From: Brachypodius melanocephalos
Lineage: Eukaryota > Chordata > Aves > Passeriformes > Pycnonotidae
DNA: 64,000 nt
Direction of reading: 5' to 3'
NCBI GenBank assembly: GCA_013398615.1
Contig: VZSR01003807.1
Location: 4,979,959 to 5,043,958, forward strand
The notes beneath the pieces are model-generated. The model did no database searches. It saw only the letters and a list, made by a program, of their open reading frames with translations, and was not told where the DNA came from. The position numbers and the translations under genes were made by a program. Of this stretch, positions 25,141 to 37,854 are shown in pieces (position 1 is the stretch's first letter; every line of letters begins with the position of its first letter).

Positions 25141-28100
25141 TTATGGTGATACTAAGAATAGTTTGTTCAGATTCTCAGTAACAAATACAACAGAGAAAAT
25201 GTGTTATGAGTCTTAAAGGCTGTGGGTGCCTCTGACAAAGTGCAGAGGTTTCATTTCATGAAGTTTCACAGCCCCTATCAGTAACAGGACAATCTGGTAT
25301 TGCCTTCTACCTGTCACCTTTCTCTCTCTGTGGCAATCTGGATGTAGATTTCTAGTATAATTTCCCAATGCTCCATGTATCTGGGAAGGAAGTTCTTCTA
25401 TTCTACAAATATTTGGAATTCAATTTTTTTTATTATACCAGAAGAAAACTAATGGAAAATTTATGAGATGATCTTGTACAGTTATTTGGATTAAAGGTTT
25501 ATAATGACATGAACACTACAGATAGAAAAAGAAGAGAGACTGCATCTTGTGCTTTGTGATCAGGGACTTAGCAGAACTAATTTCAAGTGCCTGTGTCAAA
25601 ACATATTTAGGCTAGTACTACAGAAGATAATTAGTACACAAAGAGAAGCTGAAAGAGAACATTTTCAGAGAGGCTGATAGACTAGACAGTGACATGACAT
25701 GAGCTGCAGTACTCTGGTGTTTGAGATAATTGGCTGTACCAGAGATTTGTCTTTACTGTTTTTTACCGACTGAAAATATTTCCACTTAAAACTGTTTTAG
25801 GTTCCAGTAGTATTTGTCTTCCTATCATTTATTCCTCCCAAAGGATAAGTGAAAAAAAAAATCCTAGTCTGTTCATATTTGACACACAAATACGTTTCTG
25901 CAGATTCAAGTCTTGAGAACAGCTTTTCTCGTGCCTGTTTTCATTGAATTTGCTTGTCATTCACGAATAATAATTTGTGACTACTCAATCCACTCATAAA
26001 ATACATTCTCAGAGATATCAGTAATTTTTAATGGTCCTAATGGTCTTTTGAGGAAAGACTCACAAAGGAGATGCTCAGTGCCTCCCTGAAGCTGTATTTC
26101 TCAGGCTGCTAACTAGACTTTGTGTAAGGAGTTGAATGGTGAAACATCCTTTGACTGAACCCTTACATGGCTAAGGTGGAATGGCACTGGCCATGTGAGG
26201 AATTCCTACAGTGAAGAACAAGAGCAGGGAGAATCAGTCATCCAATGACAAACTTGTAATTTTCTCTGAGCTGTAGCCTCAGGAGAGCAGTATTGTTATT
26301 GCTAGATTTTGAAAAACAATTTTCCATGGTATTGGAAACATGTTTCCTTTGGAAACACCAGTACTTGCTGACCTGAGAATGGAAAAAATATTGTTGGCTA
26401 AAGCAAATCATCCTGAGATCTTATTAACAGCAGTCCTAAATGAGATTTTTTGGGCTCTCCTGGACTGCAGCCTGTGAGTGGGACAGCTCTCAGAGCTCGC
26501 CAGCTCTCCAGTGTGGAATACTTAGAGGACCATTGTCTGATGACAGGACTTGGGCTGATGCCCTCACTTCTTGATGCTCAGTCCTTTGCCCACTGAGAAA
26601 GGCCAAGGCACTGGCATGAGTTTTTCAATAACTCTTGAGGGGAATTTTTCACAGGTACCTTCACGTTTGTACATACTCTATGTGTGTGTGGGTATTGATC
26701 TGACTGCCTGACAGCAAGTATAGCACAAATATGAGGAATACATTGCTAAGTCACTGTTATAAATGTAGTAAATTGTATTAAACCATTTTATAAATTAGTC
26801 AGTAATAAAGTGCTGCCATAATCCTTTTGACATAAATTACTTACCAAGTCTGGGAATAAGATTGGAAACAGACACAAATAGAATTCTCTCTGACAAGGAG
26901 TTCAGATGGCAAGGTGGAATCTCACGACCCAAAAGAACAGTCTCCTCTGCCCCTTGCTTTTCTCTATTAAATTCTTAGACATAAACCATTAACCAAATAT
27001 GGGACAATGGCTGGACTTAGAATTGGAAATTAAGGTGGCCCTCTCTGAACCTTGTGACTTATTGGAGGGTCTCCCTCTTAAAACTTTACCCATTTTAAAC
27101 CCCAGTCTATACATAAATCATTCTAAAAAGATCCTAATTTCATGTTCTTGTGTCCATTTCGTCCATGTATTAATTAGTAGAGTGAATCTTGCAACCAAAG
27201 TTCGTCACACTTTTGCAAATGTATATAAAACCCACTTTCGCTGATATCTTTTTCAATGATGCTTTAAGGAGCCCAAACCACTCATTTTGCTATTGTATTG
27301 TCTCTTAATATTTCTTTCAAAGGTTTTCTCATATTTTATGATGTTTTGTTAATGGCATCTACTTTTCATGTTCTTTTGGACCAGGAGTCTCTGAATTTTT
27401 GGTATTGTTGGATACATTACTGGAAAGTGTTTTCCCTTGTCCATCTGTGATCAGAAAACTTGTTCCATGAATTCTGGAGAAAAGAAATCAGGAATTCACT
27501 CACATAGCTGCAGTGCCCACCCTGCACTAATGTTCCCCCTGGCTGCCATGGACCACAGACATGGGAGTCCAGTTTCAAGTGGTTTTTGTCTTTTCCCAGG
27601 TTCTCCACAGAGCTGGACAGTGCTCTCTGACTGCTGAGAGACCCTGTGCTACAACAGCTATGTCTTTTGCAAGCAGCGGAAGTGCCAGAGGATATACTGA
27701 GGCTCAGCAGCATAAAAGGCATCTCTTGTCAACCAGAAAACCTCCAGCATTCTGACAGCTGAATAAATGGAGCCCTTCCTTGAGTTTAAATGTAAGACAG
27801 ACAGAAAAGGACCAAATTACAGTTCTAGGAGCTCACAGATGGGAAATTAGAGAAGGAAATTTGTCTTTTAAACTCCAAACACAGGAAGGTGACCATCTCT
27901 CATGCTCTTATATGTTTCTGTCAGTGACTCCTGACCTCTGGAGACACCAAAAGACCAGGATACATTAGAAGGATACAGAAGACATTAGTAACCATAGCTC
28001 TGTTATTATCTATTTTGGACCACAAGTAAATCTGATATTATCTGAGTCTATTTTATTCCCTGGTCTCCCATATCCTGTCATCTTTTAATGGCTTTTTTCT

Positions 28101-29850
28101 CTTCACTAGTCATCTTTGTTGATACTCACAGCCACATCTAGTTTATCACCAATTCATGGCCAAGGCTAATTTTCTCTCTTTAAAGAACCAACACACTAAA
28201 TTAACACTGTAATTAGCATTCACATATGCCAATTATTTTATACTTGTGTACGCAGTAAGGTTTTTCCAGCATTCAGAGTTAACAAACTGCTTCAGGTCTC
28301 AGCTACAGGGCAAAAAGGATTAGTGGCAGTGTTATTGTGGCTGTAAAAATTAAATAGTCATTACTACAGTCAAATCAATTATGTGTGCCATTGTGACAAC
28401 TTTAGTGTGCATATGTTATGCAAATGTATAAATCACGACCTTCCCTCACTACTTAGAATGTACTAACATAAAAATATTCTGCTCTGGTGAGATTAAAATA
28501 GATGTGAACAAATTCAGAGCACTGCGAATTGCTACTTGGCCAATACCTTCTTCTGTGATCTTTTGTTCTTTAATTTTTAAATGAATAGATTGCATATTTG
28601 AGAAGGGGGGATTGTCTCAGAGGGTCTACTTACAGAAATTACAAAGATGTCCTTTTTTGTCAGAGAATTTTTTGGCTTTTCCTGAAAGATTTTTGGTGTG
28701 TGCTTGGCATGCAACATTCTTGAAGCACAGCTACTTCTGGAAAACAATTCAAAACCCATTTTTCTTATTCAAAGTTAAGCAGCACTACCATATTCATGTT
28801 TTTATTGTTCTGACTGCAAGTACCACACTATCATTACACCCCATGCTCACAAATCAGAGAATTTATTCTCATTCTCAGTTTACCCTTGGGTATTATTTTT
28901 TCAACTAATCCATTTTAAGACTTTACCTTTGTGGAAAAAAATCTGCATTTGTGAAAGTAATTTGAAATATTTTACTAATACCTAAGGAATAATATTGAAG
29001 TCTGATGAGATTTTCTATGTCTTTACCACTCATGCTTTTATATATCTCCTCTTTTGTTTAGAACATTTTTTAACTGATCATAATTTTTGCAAACAAAAAA
29101 ATCAACTTATCTAAAGCTTCCACGCATAATACTTATAAATTTTAAGACAATTACAAATATTAACTCTGCCGTGCAAAAGCAAACTAATGTGAATGACTCT
29201 TTTCATGGTTATCATAGACAAGACATTTTGCAAACTTCAGTATTCTTCAAAATTATCTTAAAAGCCCCAAACCTTTGTAAAGGATAATGTGAGGGTTTGT
29301 TTTTTGTTGGGTTGTTGTTTGGGTTTTTTGGTTTCTTATTTTAATTGGGGAGTGTGTGTGTATGTGTATGTCTATTGATTGTTTTTCTCCCCAGGGAAAT
29401 GCAATCAAGTAAAGGGAAAGCAAGCTATAATGCAGAAATTCTAATGCAAATTTTAGTTAACAAAATTAGTCACACGTGCCTATACTTACCTGTTTAATCA
29501 TTAAAATAACTAAATAAAAGAAAATCTGGGAAGTTAGATTTAAGAAAGGCTATTACTCTGCCTATTTACCCTATTAAACCTACATATGTATGCACACATT
29601 ATGTTAGACTTAGTAAAAACCTTGTACATACATTTGCACACATTTGGGACAATATAACTGAGATAAGTGCTTCTTTATCAGAGATTGATGTGTTTGTTTT
29701 CTGCAAACTATCATCCATTTAAGGCTTCAGTGATTTCCTGTACTATTATTTATTCTATTTGCTTAGCAAAATACTATGTACTGTTCATGGTTCATAAATC
29801 TTTTCTCAAATGTTAACAAAGGAATTTATCAAGGCTTTGTTTCTTTTCCC
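25141..29850. other. AT-rich unique non-coding DNA
   Basis: No gene supported. Overlapping open frames on both strands at 27417-27755 reflect a locally less AT-rich patch rather than a gene. A G/T-rich tract lies around 29293-29370. No interspersed repeat was recognised. Confidence 0.6.
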
Positions 29851-30080
29851 GTGTGACCCTGACTCAGTCAAGTTGTTTTGATGCACTATAACATTAATCT
29901 TTACCATCTTGACATTAATTTGGGCTTCTGCTTTGCATGAATGTCGCACTTTACTGTCTTGCATAAGCTTGACTATTGATTTACAAGTGCATTCTCTGTA
30001 GAGGAGAAGAGCATATTTACAAGAAAGCTCTTAGCTGACTGTATCCACATCTATAGTACCTTTTCCTCAGTGTATGTCAG
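29851..30080. promoter_or_regulatory. Candidate conserved non-coding element
   Basis: Unique complex sequence with a TGACTCAG AP-1-like site near 29869, several ATTAAT/TAATTT homeodomain-type cores and a TGCATGAATG octamer-like motif. Single motifs occur often by chance; the call is weak and compositional. Confidence 0.2.
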
Positions 30081-31600
30081 GAATCAAATATTTTACATTT
30101 TGGGGACAGATAAAAGCTTTGAAATTGAACCAGTGTAAATAAAAGCAGAATTTAACATATTTTATTTTCCAGATTAGAAATATAATGCTTAATTCAGAGC
30201 TTCCTTTTTATTTTCCCCTGTGTCTGGACTAATGGACTTCTGTTGCCACTGTTCCTCAAGGAATCAAAAAGACAGTAGTTAACACCTGCCACTGGATGTG
30301 CAAGTTGAGATGAATAATTGCTACAAAAATAATTGCTATACCAGCATTATGTCGTTAAATATGTACAATGTATTACAACAATGTAATTCAGCTATGAAAA
30401 CAATGTAGTAATAAATCACTTTCTGCAACACCTATAATGATTGGCTTATTTTTATCTAAACTGTTCTAATCCCTGAAAACCAGATAGGAAATTAGTACAT
30501 CAATCCCTAATAATAATAATTTGCATCACTAATAATATATTTTTACTCTCTAATTAAAGTAAGAAATAATTATTTGGCATAGCAGGGGGAATCTAGATTT
30601 TTTAAAAATATAAATAGTATGGTAATTGAAGATTGAAGGGCCCTCTCTTAGAAGTGATCTCAACTCTTTTTACAAATAGTTTAGTGTATGTTAAAGCCAG
30701 TAGGTGTAATGCTACCTGATATACCTAAAAAGAAAGAACAGAGATAATGCAATCTAAGAGATATTTAGAAATGACAAACAAAATTTTAAGTTTTTCCTCA
30801 TTGAACCCATTAATTTTTTTATCTTGGAAATTTTATACAAAGGAATATGGAATCTCTAAGAAATTCTCTTGGCTCTTACAAACTACCAGTCCCATGTTAC
30901 TCCATGACTAAATATAATAAACCCTTTATCACAAATGTCAAGTAAAAATAGTTACCCTCTCTCAAAATGGCACTTTGTAAGCTGTACTGCAGAGTTATTG
31001 GAGAACTTAATGCTTGCATCTTCAACTGGTTTGCTGAAACACTTACGTACATATTAACATTTGTGCAGTTCTCAATTTCACACCAGTTTAGAAGAGTTGA
31101 TCTGCTTTGCTGTACTGCTCTATGCATATTTAAAAGTTAACTACATCGGTTTTGGTTGCCATGAACCTCTAAAACTGCTTCAGAAATGACAAAAGTTGAC
31201 ATCATAGATGAGTTGGGATCATTGCAATCTAGCGAGGAATGTATGAGAGAGTGGTTTCCAAAGAAGAACAGAGCTCCCACTAGTTCCAAGGTGGCTGATA
31301 GACAGTGCAGCTAATAGCTTCAACACAAAGTTTGAGAATTAATCCATCTTAATTTGGAGATAAAGTAACTACAAATGATTTAATTGTCAATATTCCAATG
31401 CTGACACTGATAAAGATTTTTAAATTATTATTATTATTATTAAACAAATACAGGCATTCAAATTACACAAAAACTCCTAAGGTCTCACTGCTGAAGTTAG
31501 ATTTCTGGGTTATTCCTAGGCTGAGATGTTGTTCTGCAAAGTTAAATAGAGTCCAAAGTTATACTTTCAAGAAAAGAAAAATCTTTCAGATTTAGAATAG
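30081..31600. other. AT-rich non-coding DNA with (ATT)n
   Basis: No gene supported. Three SOX-type ACAATG sites lie at 30365-30405. An (ATT)6 microsatellite is at 31424-31441. Confidence 0.6.
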
Positions 31601-31650
31601 GAAAAAAAAAAAAAAGAAAAAAAAAAGAAAAAAAAAAAAGAAAAAAAGAG
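31601..31650. repeat. A-rich polypurine tract
   Basis: About 50 bases made only of A with isolated G residues, read directly. It could be a slippage-expanded homopurine tract. A retroposed poly(A) tail is possible in principle, but I see no retrocopy upstream and avian CR1 does not end in poly(A). Confidence 0.9.
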
Positions 31651-34600
31651 ACTCCATGTGTTACTGTCTTAACTCTGGATTTGAGAGTCAAACTGTGCTT
31701 TTGCCTGTTCAGTTGCTATGTCCTGAAATGAGAGAGTCTGAGCGGGGACAGTCTGAGTTCATGTACAATGTTCTCACCCAGGCATAACTTCATTAGCTAA
31801 AGCTTTCTTTAAATCCACACAGCTTGGGCAAAATTCAAACTCCGCAACTCATTGTATTCTAAACTTCTTCTTGGAAAGAAACAGAGAATGCAAAGGAAAT
31901 GGACCATTTTCATCAACGTGATTAAAATACTCAGTTTAACTATCTCTTGCTTTAAAATTATCCAAGCAAGATTTTTCTTTCAAACTTGATGAGGCTCATA
32001 ACCCTTTTAGGAATCAAACCAAGAGTGAAGAACCCAAATGCTACATTGCCATTTAACAGATGGTTATACAGACCATGAAATAAATACTAGTGTTCTGAAT
32101 AATTTACGTTTTTGATCTCAGTAAGGACTAAACAATAGCAACATTTGAGATAACTCGATTTTGAATCAGTTTGTGGTTTTCTAGTATGTAGGAAAAATGT
32201 TGATCTTTTCAGATAGAATTTTTTTTTTTTAAAAAAATATGGAATGGAAAAATTTCATCCAAAAATGAATTACTTTCAGAAAACCATGAGGAGTTTTAGA
32301 AGTAGGAGTAGGAAAGAGTTCCATCTCAATTATAACACTATCAGTTCCTACTGAAATGCCATGTACTCACTTTTTGCTGCTATTGAAATTCTTATTACGT
32401 AAAATTCTGGAAAGGAACACCTTTACTGGTGGATGATGTGCTGTCAAGATATTAGCTTGTCCTTCTTGACTGCTATGGATATTATTCTTACGTGTTATGT
32501 TAATATGAGGAAAAATCACTTTTAAGAACTACTTTCATGCATTTCATTGTCCTGCTTTCTTCGATGAGTTATTCTAATTTATGTATCATCTATTAAAAAT
32601 TAGCCTAGACTCTGAACTTGATATAATAGGCATTCTTGAAATTATAACTGACATTGCCAATAAAAATGTTAATCTTTTTTAAAAGCTTTGAATGTACAGT
32701 ATAAATATTCACAAGTTGAAACTTTATAGTCAATAAGAAAATGCATTGTACTAACCTTTTTCTACAGAAAGCTTTTTCTATAAAAAACCCCTTTTTATAA
32801 GCAGGCTTGATCTTTTATGTGGATTTTCACTTACAGAAAGAACACCTTTGTGTTTCCAAAGCATAGGAATTAACCCCATGATTCGTGTATGTAATTCAGG
32901 TTCATGGCTCAAGGAACCTGGGTGAGATTTAGAGACGAGTGAAAGGACGTAAGATCCTAAAGGCGGAAGCCCCCACACACAAAACCCCAGAGCTGAGCAG
33001 AAGCATGAGCACTGTGCTGAGACCCCCAGCCAGAGAGCTAGAGCAAAAGCACAACGGCCCAGAAGCAGATGAGTGGGAGGATGATCAGCAGGCAGCCCAG
33101 ACAGCTTCAGCCAAACACCTAGCTCTGCTTCATTGTTGGTAAGTCCAGCTGACCCTGTGTTGTCCATGTTTCAGATATTTCAGGTCCAGTCAAGGTGCAT
33201 AGCCACTTGCAGGTATGCACATTCTAGACAGCAAATTCATAATTTATCACTTCTGTATTGAGATCCAGCCTTACAGTGCTAGAAGATTTTGTTAGTCTGT
33301 GTGTTCTTTCCTGACTGATGCAGTGTTAAGGGTGGGCAGACAGAAAAGCCTGAAAGTAACTGAGCCTTTCTCTTGCAGTGTAAAGTGGTGGAGCACTGCA
33401 AAACTGCTCTGCTTTTTGGGCTGTGACTCAAACCAGATATGTCACTACTTCCACCAGTCGTTCTTTCAAAGAACATTGATCTGACTGAGCTATGTTGTTC
33501 TGTGACCTCAGTCCTGCCACTGTCAGGTCCATAATGTTGGTAGAACGAGTTTTTACAGGATTTTAAGATATGGGCACCTAAATTTTCAACCCCAAGTTGG
33601 ACTTCAGGGTAAGGTAAATATCCAATCAATGCCTAATAGTGCAATAAAAACAACAGTACCTGTGGTCATTCACAAAAACAACATAGGCACTTAACCCATA
33701 TCTAGAAAACCTAACTGTTCATAAATCTACAGAAATGAAACTAGTTAAGTAGAGATTTTTTAACTTTTCTCCTAGACTTGTTACCACAAATTATATCTGT
33801 GCTACACTTAAAGCCTGTATTATATACACATTCGTGTTGTATTCTGTTTAATTTTTTACCTTTTCCACATTACAAGAATTTAACTGTTCTTAAATTTTCT
33901 ATTATCTCTTCTCTTATATTCTTCTAAAACAAATTCACCATAAATTTGAAAACTATATTTTTTGTATTATTCTTAAAGCTATTATTTTCACGCAGAACTA
34001 CACATCCTTACTTTTGGGCTGATGCCAGTTATTCTTCAATTTACTGCTGTGTTACTTAGAGCTGTTGATCCCTTAAGCCCTCGGCCAGTGCTTACAGGTC
34101 TGATGAAATTAGCACTAGCTGTTACTTTCCCAGTAATAGGGTCTCAAATATCTGCCTGGGATTTCAGTTCTCTCCAGTCACCCATTGAGCTGTCACCAAT
34201 CTATCCCCTGTATTACACTACTACTTCAGCTCCTTGACCCCTCCTAAAGCCTTCAGGCAGAAGCTAACAACCAGGCAGGAGACAAAAGGGAGAAAATTTT
34301 CTAAAACTCACACAAATGAAAGATGGGTTTTCAGGCTTTCTCAGCTAGGTGCTGGTGTTTTTCCCGGATGCATGGCTTCCTGTGAGGATACAGACTGCTG
34401 AAGTGACCCTTTGTGTACCAACGTGAGCTGTAGGTGCTGCTGGGCTTGCATAGTGTGGGGAGAAAACAGCTACAGCTGTGGCTTTCCCTTGCTGTCTACC
34501 CTGCTATCTCTGGTTGGACCAGAGAAAGACCTCTGCAAACCAAAGTCTTCAATGAATTAAGGCATAGTTCATAAAATATATATTTTCATGGCAGAGAAGG

Positions 34601-35929
34601 AAGGGGTTTTTTGTGCATTTGTGCTTTGCAGAACCCTCTGCAGACAGGCATATCCACAGTGCAAATCCTCTGGGTTCATATTAGCGTTTTTTCTGTACAC
34701 CTATCTCTTTCCTGAAAGACCTTCTGACTGCAGAATTAAGATTAAAATCTAGATGTCTCTATGTTAGCTCTCTGGAGAAAAAATAGTTTTGATTGCAGGC
34801 AAGACCATGAGAAAACAAAGATCAGTTATCTACTAGGAAGACATGGAATTTCTTCACTTTCACCAGTGATAGGTTCATTTATCTGTTGAATCTACAAAGA
34901 CAGCTAGGTATCCTCTGTGTTAATTACTACTGTGAGATAAAGAAATATGTTCTGGCTGCAATGTCTTTTCTGTTTTCTTTGTCAGTGGATGACAAGATGC
35001 ATATGAAATAGGCATCAGTCAGTAAGAAAATGTAATCATCTGAGTCGGAAAGAGAACAGATTAGGCTATCAAATATTGCCATTAAAAATGGTCTTCCATA
35101 AACATTGATCTAAATATTGTGAATCATTGGGTTGTCAAATAGGAGCTGGAGAAAAAGGTACTAAAATGACAAAGAATGTCTGTCAGCATTTCTAATTTGT
35201 TTATTACTGTGGTAAAATATTGCATTCAGCAAAAGTACTGGAGAGGGATAGCCTCCATTACAATAAGAAATAAATATTAATTCGGGAGGATGGATGATTC
35301 TTTCTAGATGATTCTTCTTTGTTATAGATTAAGATTACTGTGCTGTTCACTGAAGCATTATTTATCCAAAGGAAAAAGATAGCTACAGGAACACAAAAAG
35401 AAGACAGAAAACTCTGCCTATGCATATGTATACATATGAACACAGGCATACACATATATACATGTGTATCTATAAATAATTCTATAATTTCAGAAGGCAG
35501 AAGCTAATAGTCCTTACACCTTGACTTGATTTGTCAATTGTTTTAATCACACCAACGTGTAGCCCTTACTTGGGGTGCTCCCACCCTGTCCTGTACATTT
35601 TCATCTGAACCAAGTGGAGCTGATGTCTCCATCAACAAATAAACTTTTAAAAATCTTCCCTTATGTATTTTGTCCAGCCACAGACTTTTTTCAGAACTAC
35701 TTTCAATTTCAAAATTAAATTTTCCAGACAAAAAACACCCCAAAAAAGCAAAAAAAAAAACCAAACAGGAAAAGAAACCACCACAGTGTGGTGAAGGAAG
35801 GAGAGGAAGGCGGCATTAGCCAAACAGTACACAGCTTCCAACCACGCCTGAACTCACAGGAGTGGTACTATGAGAAAAGGATGCTTTCTCTTTCCTTCCC
35901 CTTCAAATCCTGTCTTCCCTCCAGCAGGA
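31651..35929. other. Non-coding DNA with a GC-richer patch
   Basis: No gene is firmly supported. 32930-33170 is distinctly less AT-rich, with open frames on both strands and a GTAAGT donor-like site at about 33138. I cannot identify a protein. The regions around 34010-34260 and 34330-34530 are also GC-richer but unrecognised. A TA/CA-rich tract lies at 35418-35475. Confidence 0.55.
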
Positions 35930-36250
35930 TTAAACTCGTTGCCATGTGGAGGGACAGCTCAGGTGTGCAGGAGCAGAGCCCACGTCTCCTGTGCCGCCTT
36001 GCAGGCCAGGGCCATGCAGGGGCCAGGCGTGGCCAGGCATCTCCTTGGTGCTGGGGGAGCCCAGCCGTGGTGACCCAGGGAGGTCTGGCAGCATCCAGGG
36101 ATGCTGGGGCTCTGCTGAGCAGGAGCCTGTCCTGTCTGTCTGTCCCATGGCCAGATCCGAGGGTGGCTGTGAACAGCCCCAGTGGAGAACGCACAGGGAG
36201 GCCAGTGCCTGCACGCTCTGCAAAGGGAACATCGGGAGGAACAGCGCCGC
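35930..36250. other. Isolated GC-rich block
   Basis: About 320 bases of clearly GC-rich sequence in AT-rich surroundings. CpGs are present but sparse for such a composition, so it is not a clean CpG island. Open frames appear in several frames on both strands because TA-containing stops are rare here; they overlap and none has a known domain. It could be a fragment of an unrecognised GC-rich repeat or a regulatory element. The right edge is sharp, switching to AT-rich sequence at the first TTAATTAA. Confidence 0.7.
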
Positions 36251-36440
36251 TTAATTAACTTAAACAACTTGAACTGGCTTTTTTAACTGGTGTTTGGCAA
36301 CATTTACGTTAATTAAGGGTGCGTTACAAGGAAACTGCTCTCGCAGCAGAAGTTTTATCAAACCCTATTACCCCATTACATCCTGCAGGATTAATTCTTT
36401 TTTCCAAATCCTGTGGGCCAGAAATTATGTTAATTAAACC
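36251..36440. promoter_or_regulatory. Cluster of TTAATTAA homeodomain-type sites (candidate enhancer)
   Basis: Three perfect TTAATTAA palindromes lie at 36251-36258, 36309-36316 and 36430-36437, with a TTAATT half at 36391-36396. They sit in complex sequence that includes GTGCGTTACAAG and CTCTCGCAGC. TAATTA is the core bound by many homeodomain proteins, and clusters are common in developmental enhancers. AT-rich DNA also makes such sites by chance, so function is inferred. Confidence 0.35.
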
Positions 36441-37854
36441 AACACTTACTTCTCTTGTTTACAAGAAGTGGTATAACAGACTAAATTAGGAATTAAATGA
36501 AGGCTTTACGTTTTTTCAAATGAATTTTTCTCTTTTTTTCAATAACACTGTGTGATCACTTATAACTGAAATCAACAGGAAAAGTTGAACTAAGGTTCTG
36601 TAGAAGGACCTGGTTCTGTAGAAGTCTTCTGTAGAAGGCTCTGATTTCCTCATGGAAAAGCATGAACTATCAGACATGAAAAAAACATACTCCTTTTTCT
36701 GCTGTAAGAATATTTTCTCAGGCCACCGTTCTTAGATTAATCAACTTCAAGATGTGGAGAATCATAACAAATGATGTGGTATAACAGTACTGTTTTATTG
36801 GTCAAAACTAAACACAATTTTTTTTATTTTTAAAAATTTTTTTTAGGGTTAATGGTAGGATAAATTGTCCCTGATCCTAAATGGATTATTTGCTGTTTTT
36901 TCATTTGTTGGGCTTTATTTTAATAAATAAGATGGCAATCAAGGAATAATTATAGTCATGGTTAATCAGGTTATAATGAGGTTATATTCACCATGTTTCA
37001 CCTCTTTGTGTGAGAGGTATTGGAGAATGTTTGAAAATTCTAATTGAAAACAATTTATGCAGAGAGAAAACCAAAACAAACAATAAACCAGAAAAGACTA
37101 CCTACCGCTGTGACACAATTCAGGGAAATGACAGTTCAGTGCATAAAAGAGCTGAGATTTTCCAAGCAATTTTGATTTTCCCAGGATCAAAAATATTGCC
37201 AGATTTTTCATTGCTTCCTCAAAGTTTTTAGTTTCTTGAGCATATTTGTGAGTGTGTTTAAAATGTTCACAAACATACACAGAAGCTCATTAATTTGGGT
37301 CCACGTATCCCATTGACATATACACATAATTACTATATACACACATGTATATATACACATAAATTAACAAAATTCACCCTGGCCAACAAAAAAAGAAGGC
37401 AGAAAAATCACACATAGCTAGCATTGGTAGGATACAAAAAATAGGGCATACCTGTATTTGCTCTACTCTGTTATTCATCATTCTACTTTATTCTCATGGA
37501 GGATATGAATTATTCATTTTTAAGCACAACAGGAAGGCATTAGTACTGTTTAATGGCCAAGTGGGATTTTCTAATGAAAGGCTTGTGAGTGGTTTGTTGT
37601 AATGAGGAGCATTTTTACAAGAACAGGTATCAAGTGTGAGAAGTAGTCATAACTTCTTTTTCAGACTCTGCAGTATCCTAGGTCATAAAAACAATTGCAT
37701 TTTGGTTACTGATAGAGAAAATGAGAAGTGGGTGACTTCTCATGAAAAGAAATGTTTTCTTTTTCTAAAATACAAATCATTGCATGAACTAGCCCCCAAC
37801 TAGTAAACCCCACTTGCTATAATCTTAATAACAGAGATTGGTGTGCAATTCCAC
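36441..37854. other. AT-rich unique non-coding DNA
   Basis: No gene supported. A short repeat of TTCTGTAGAAG (three copies, spaced) lies at 36594-36638. A TA/CA-rich tract lies at 37317-37361. Confidence 0.6.

Noticed and set aside
31398..31650. Retroposed gene copy ending in the A-rich tract
   Set aside because: No coding similarity or target duplication could be seen upstream, and the tract contains regular G interruptions. A simple A-rich repeat is the simpler reading.
32778..33167. 129-codon minus-strand frame and a + strand frame ending near a GTAAGT donor-like site
   Set aside because: No recognisable protein. A single donor-like hexamer without a convincing acceptor or partner exon is weak; kept only as a GC-richer patch.
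35788..36258. 156-codon open frame plus several overlapping frames on both strands
   Set aside because: The frames coincide with the GC-rich block, where stop codons are rare. Overlapping frames on both strands without domains indicate composition, not genes.
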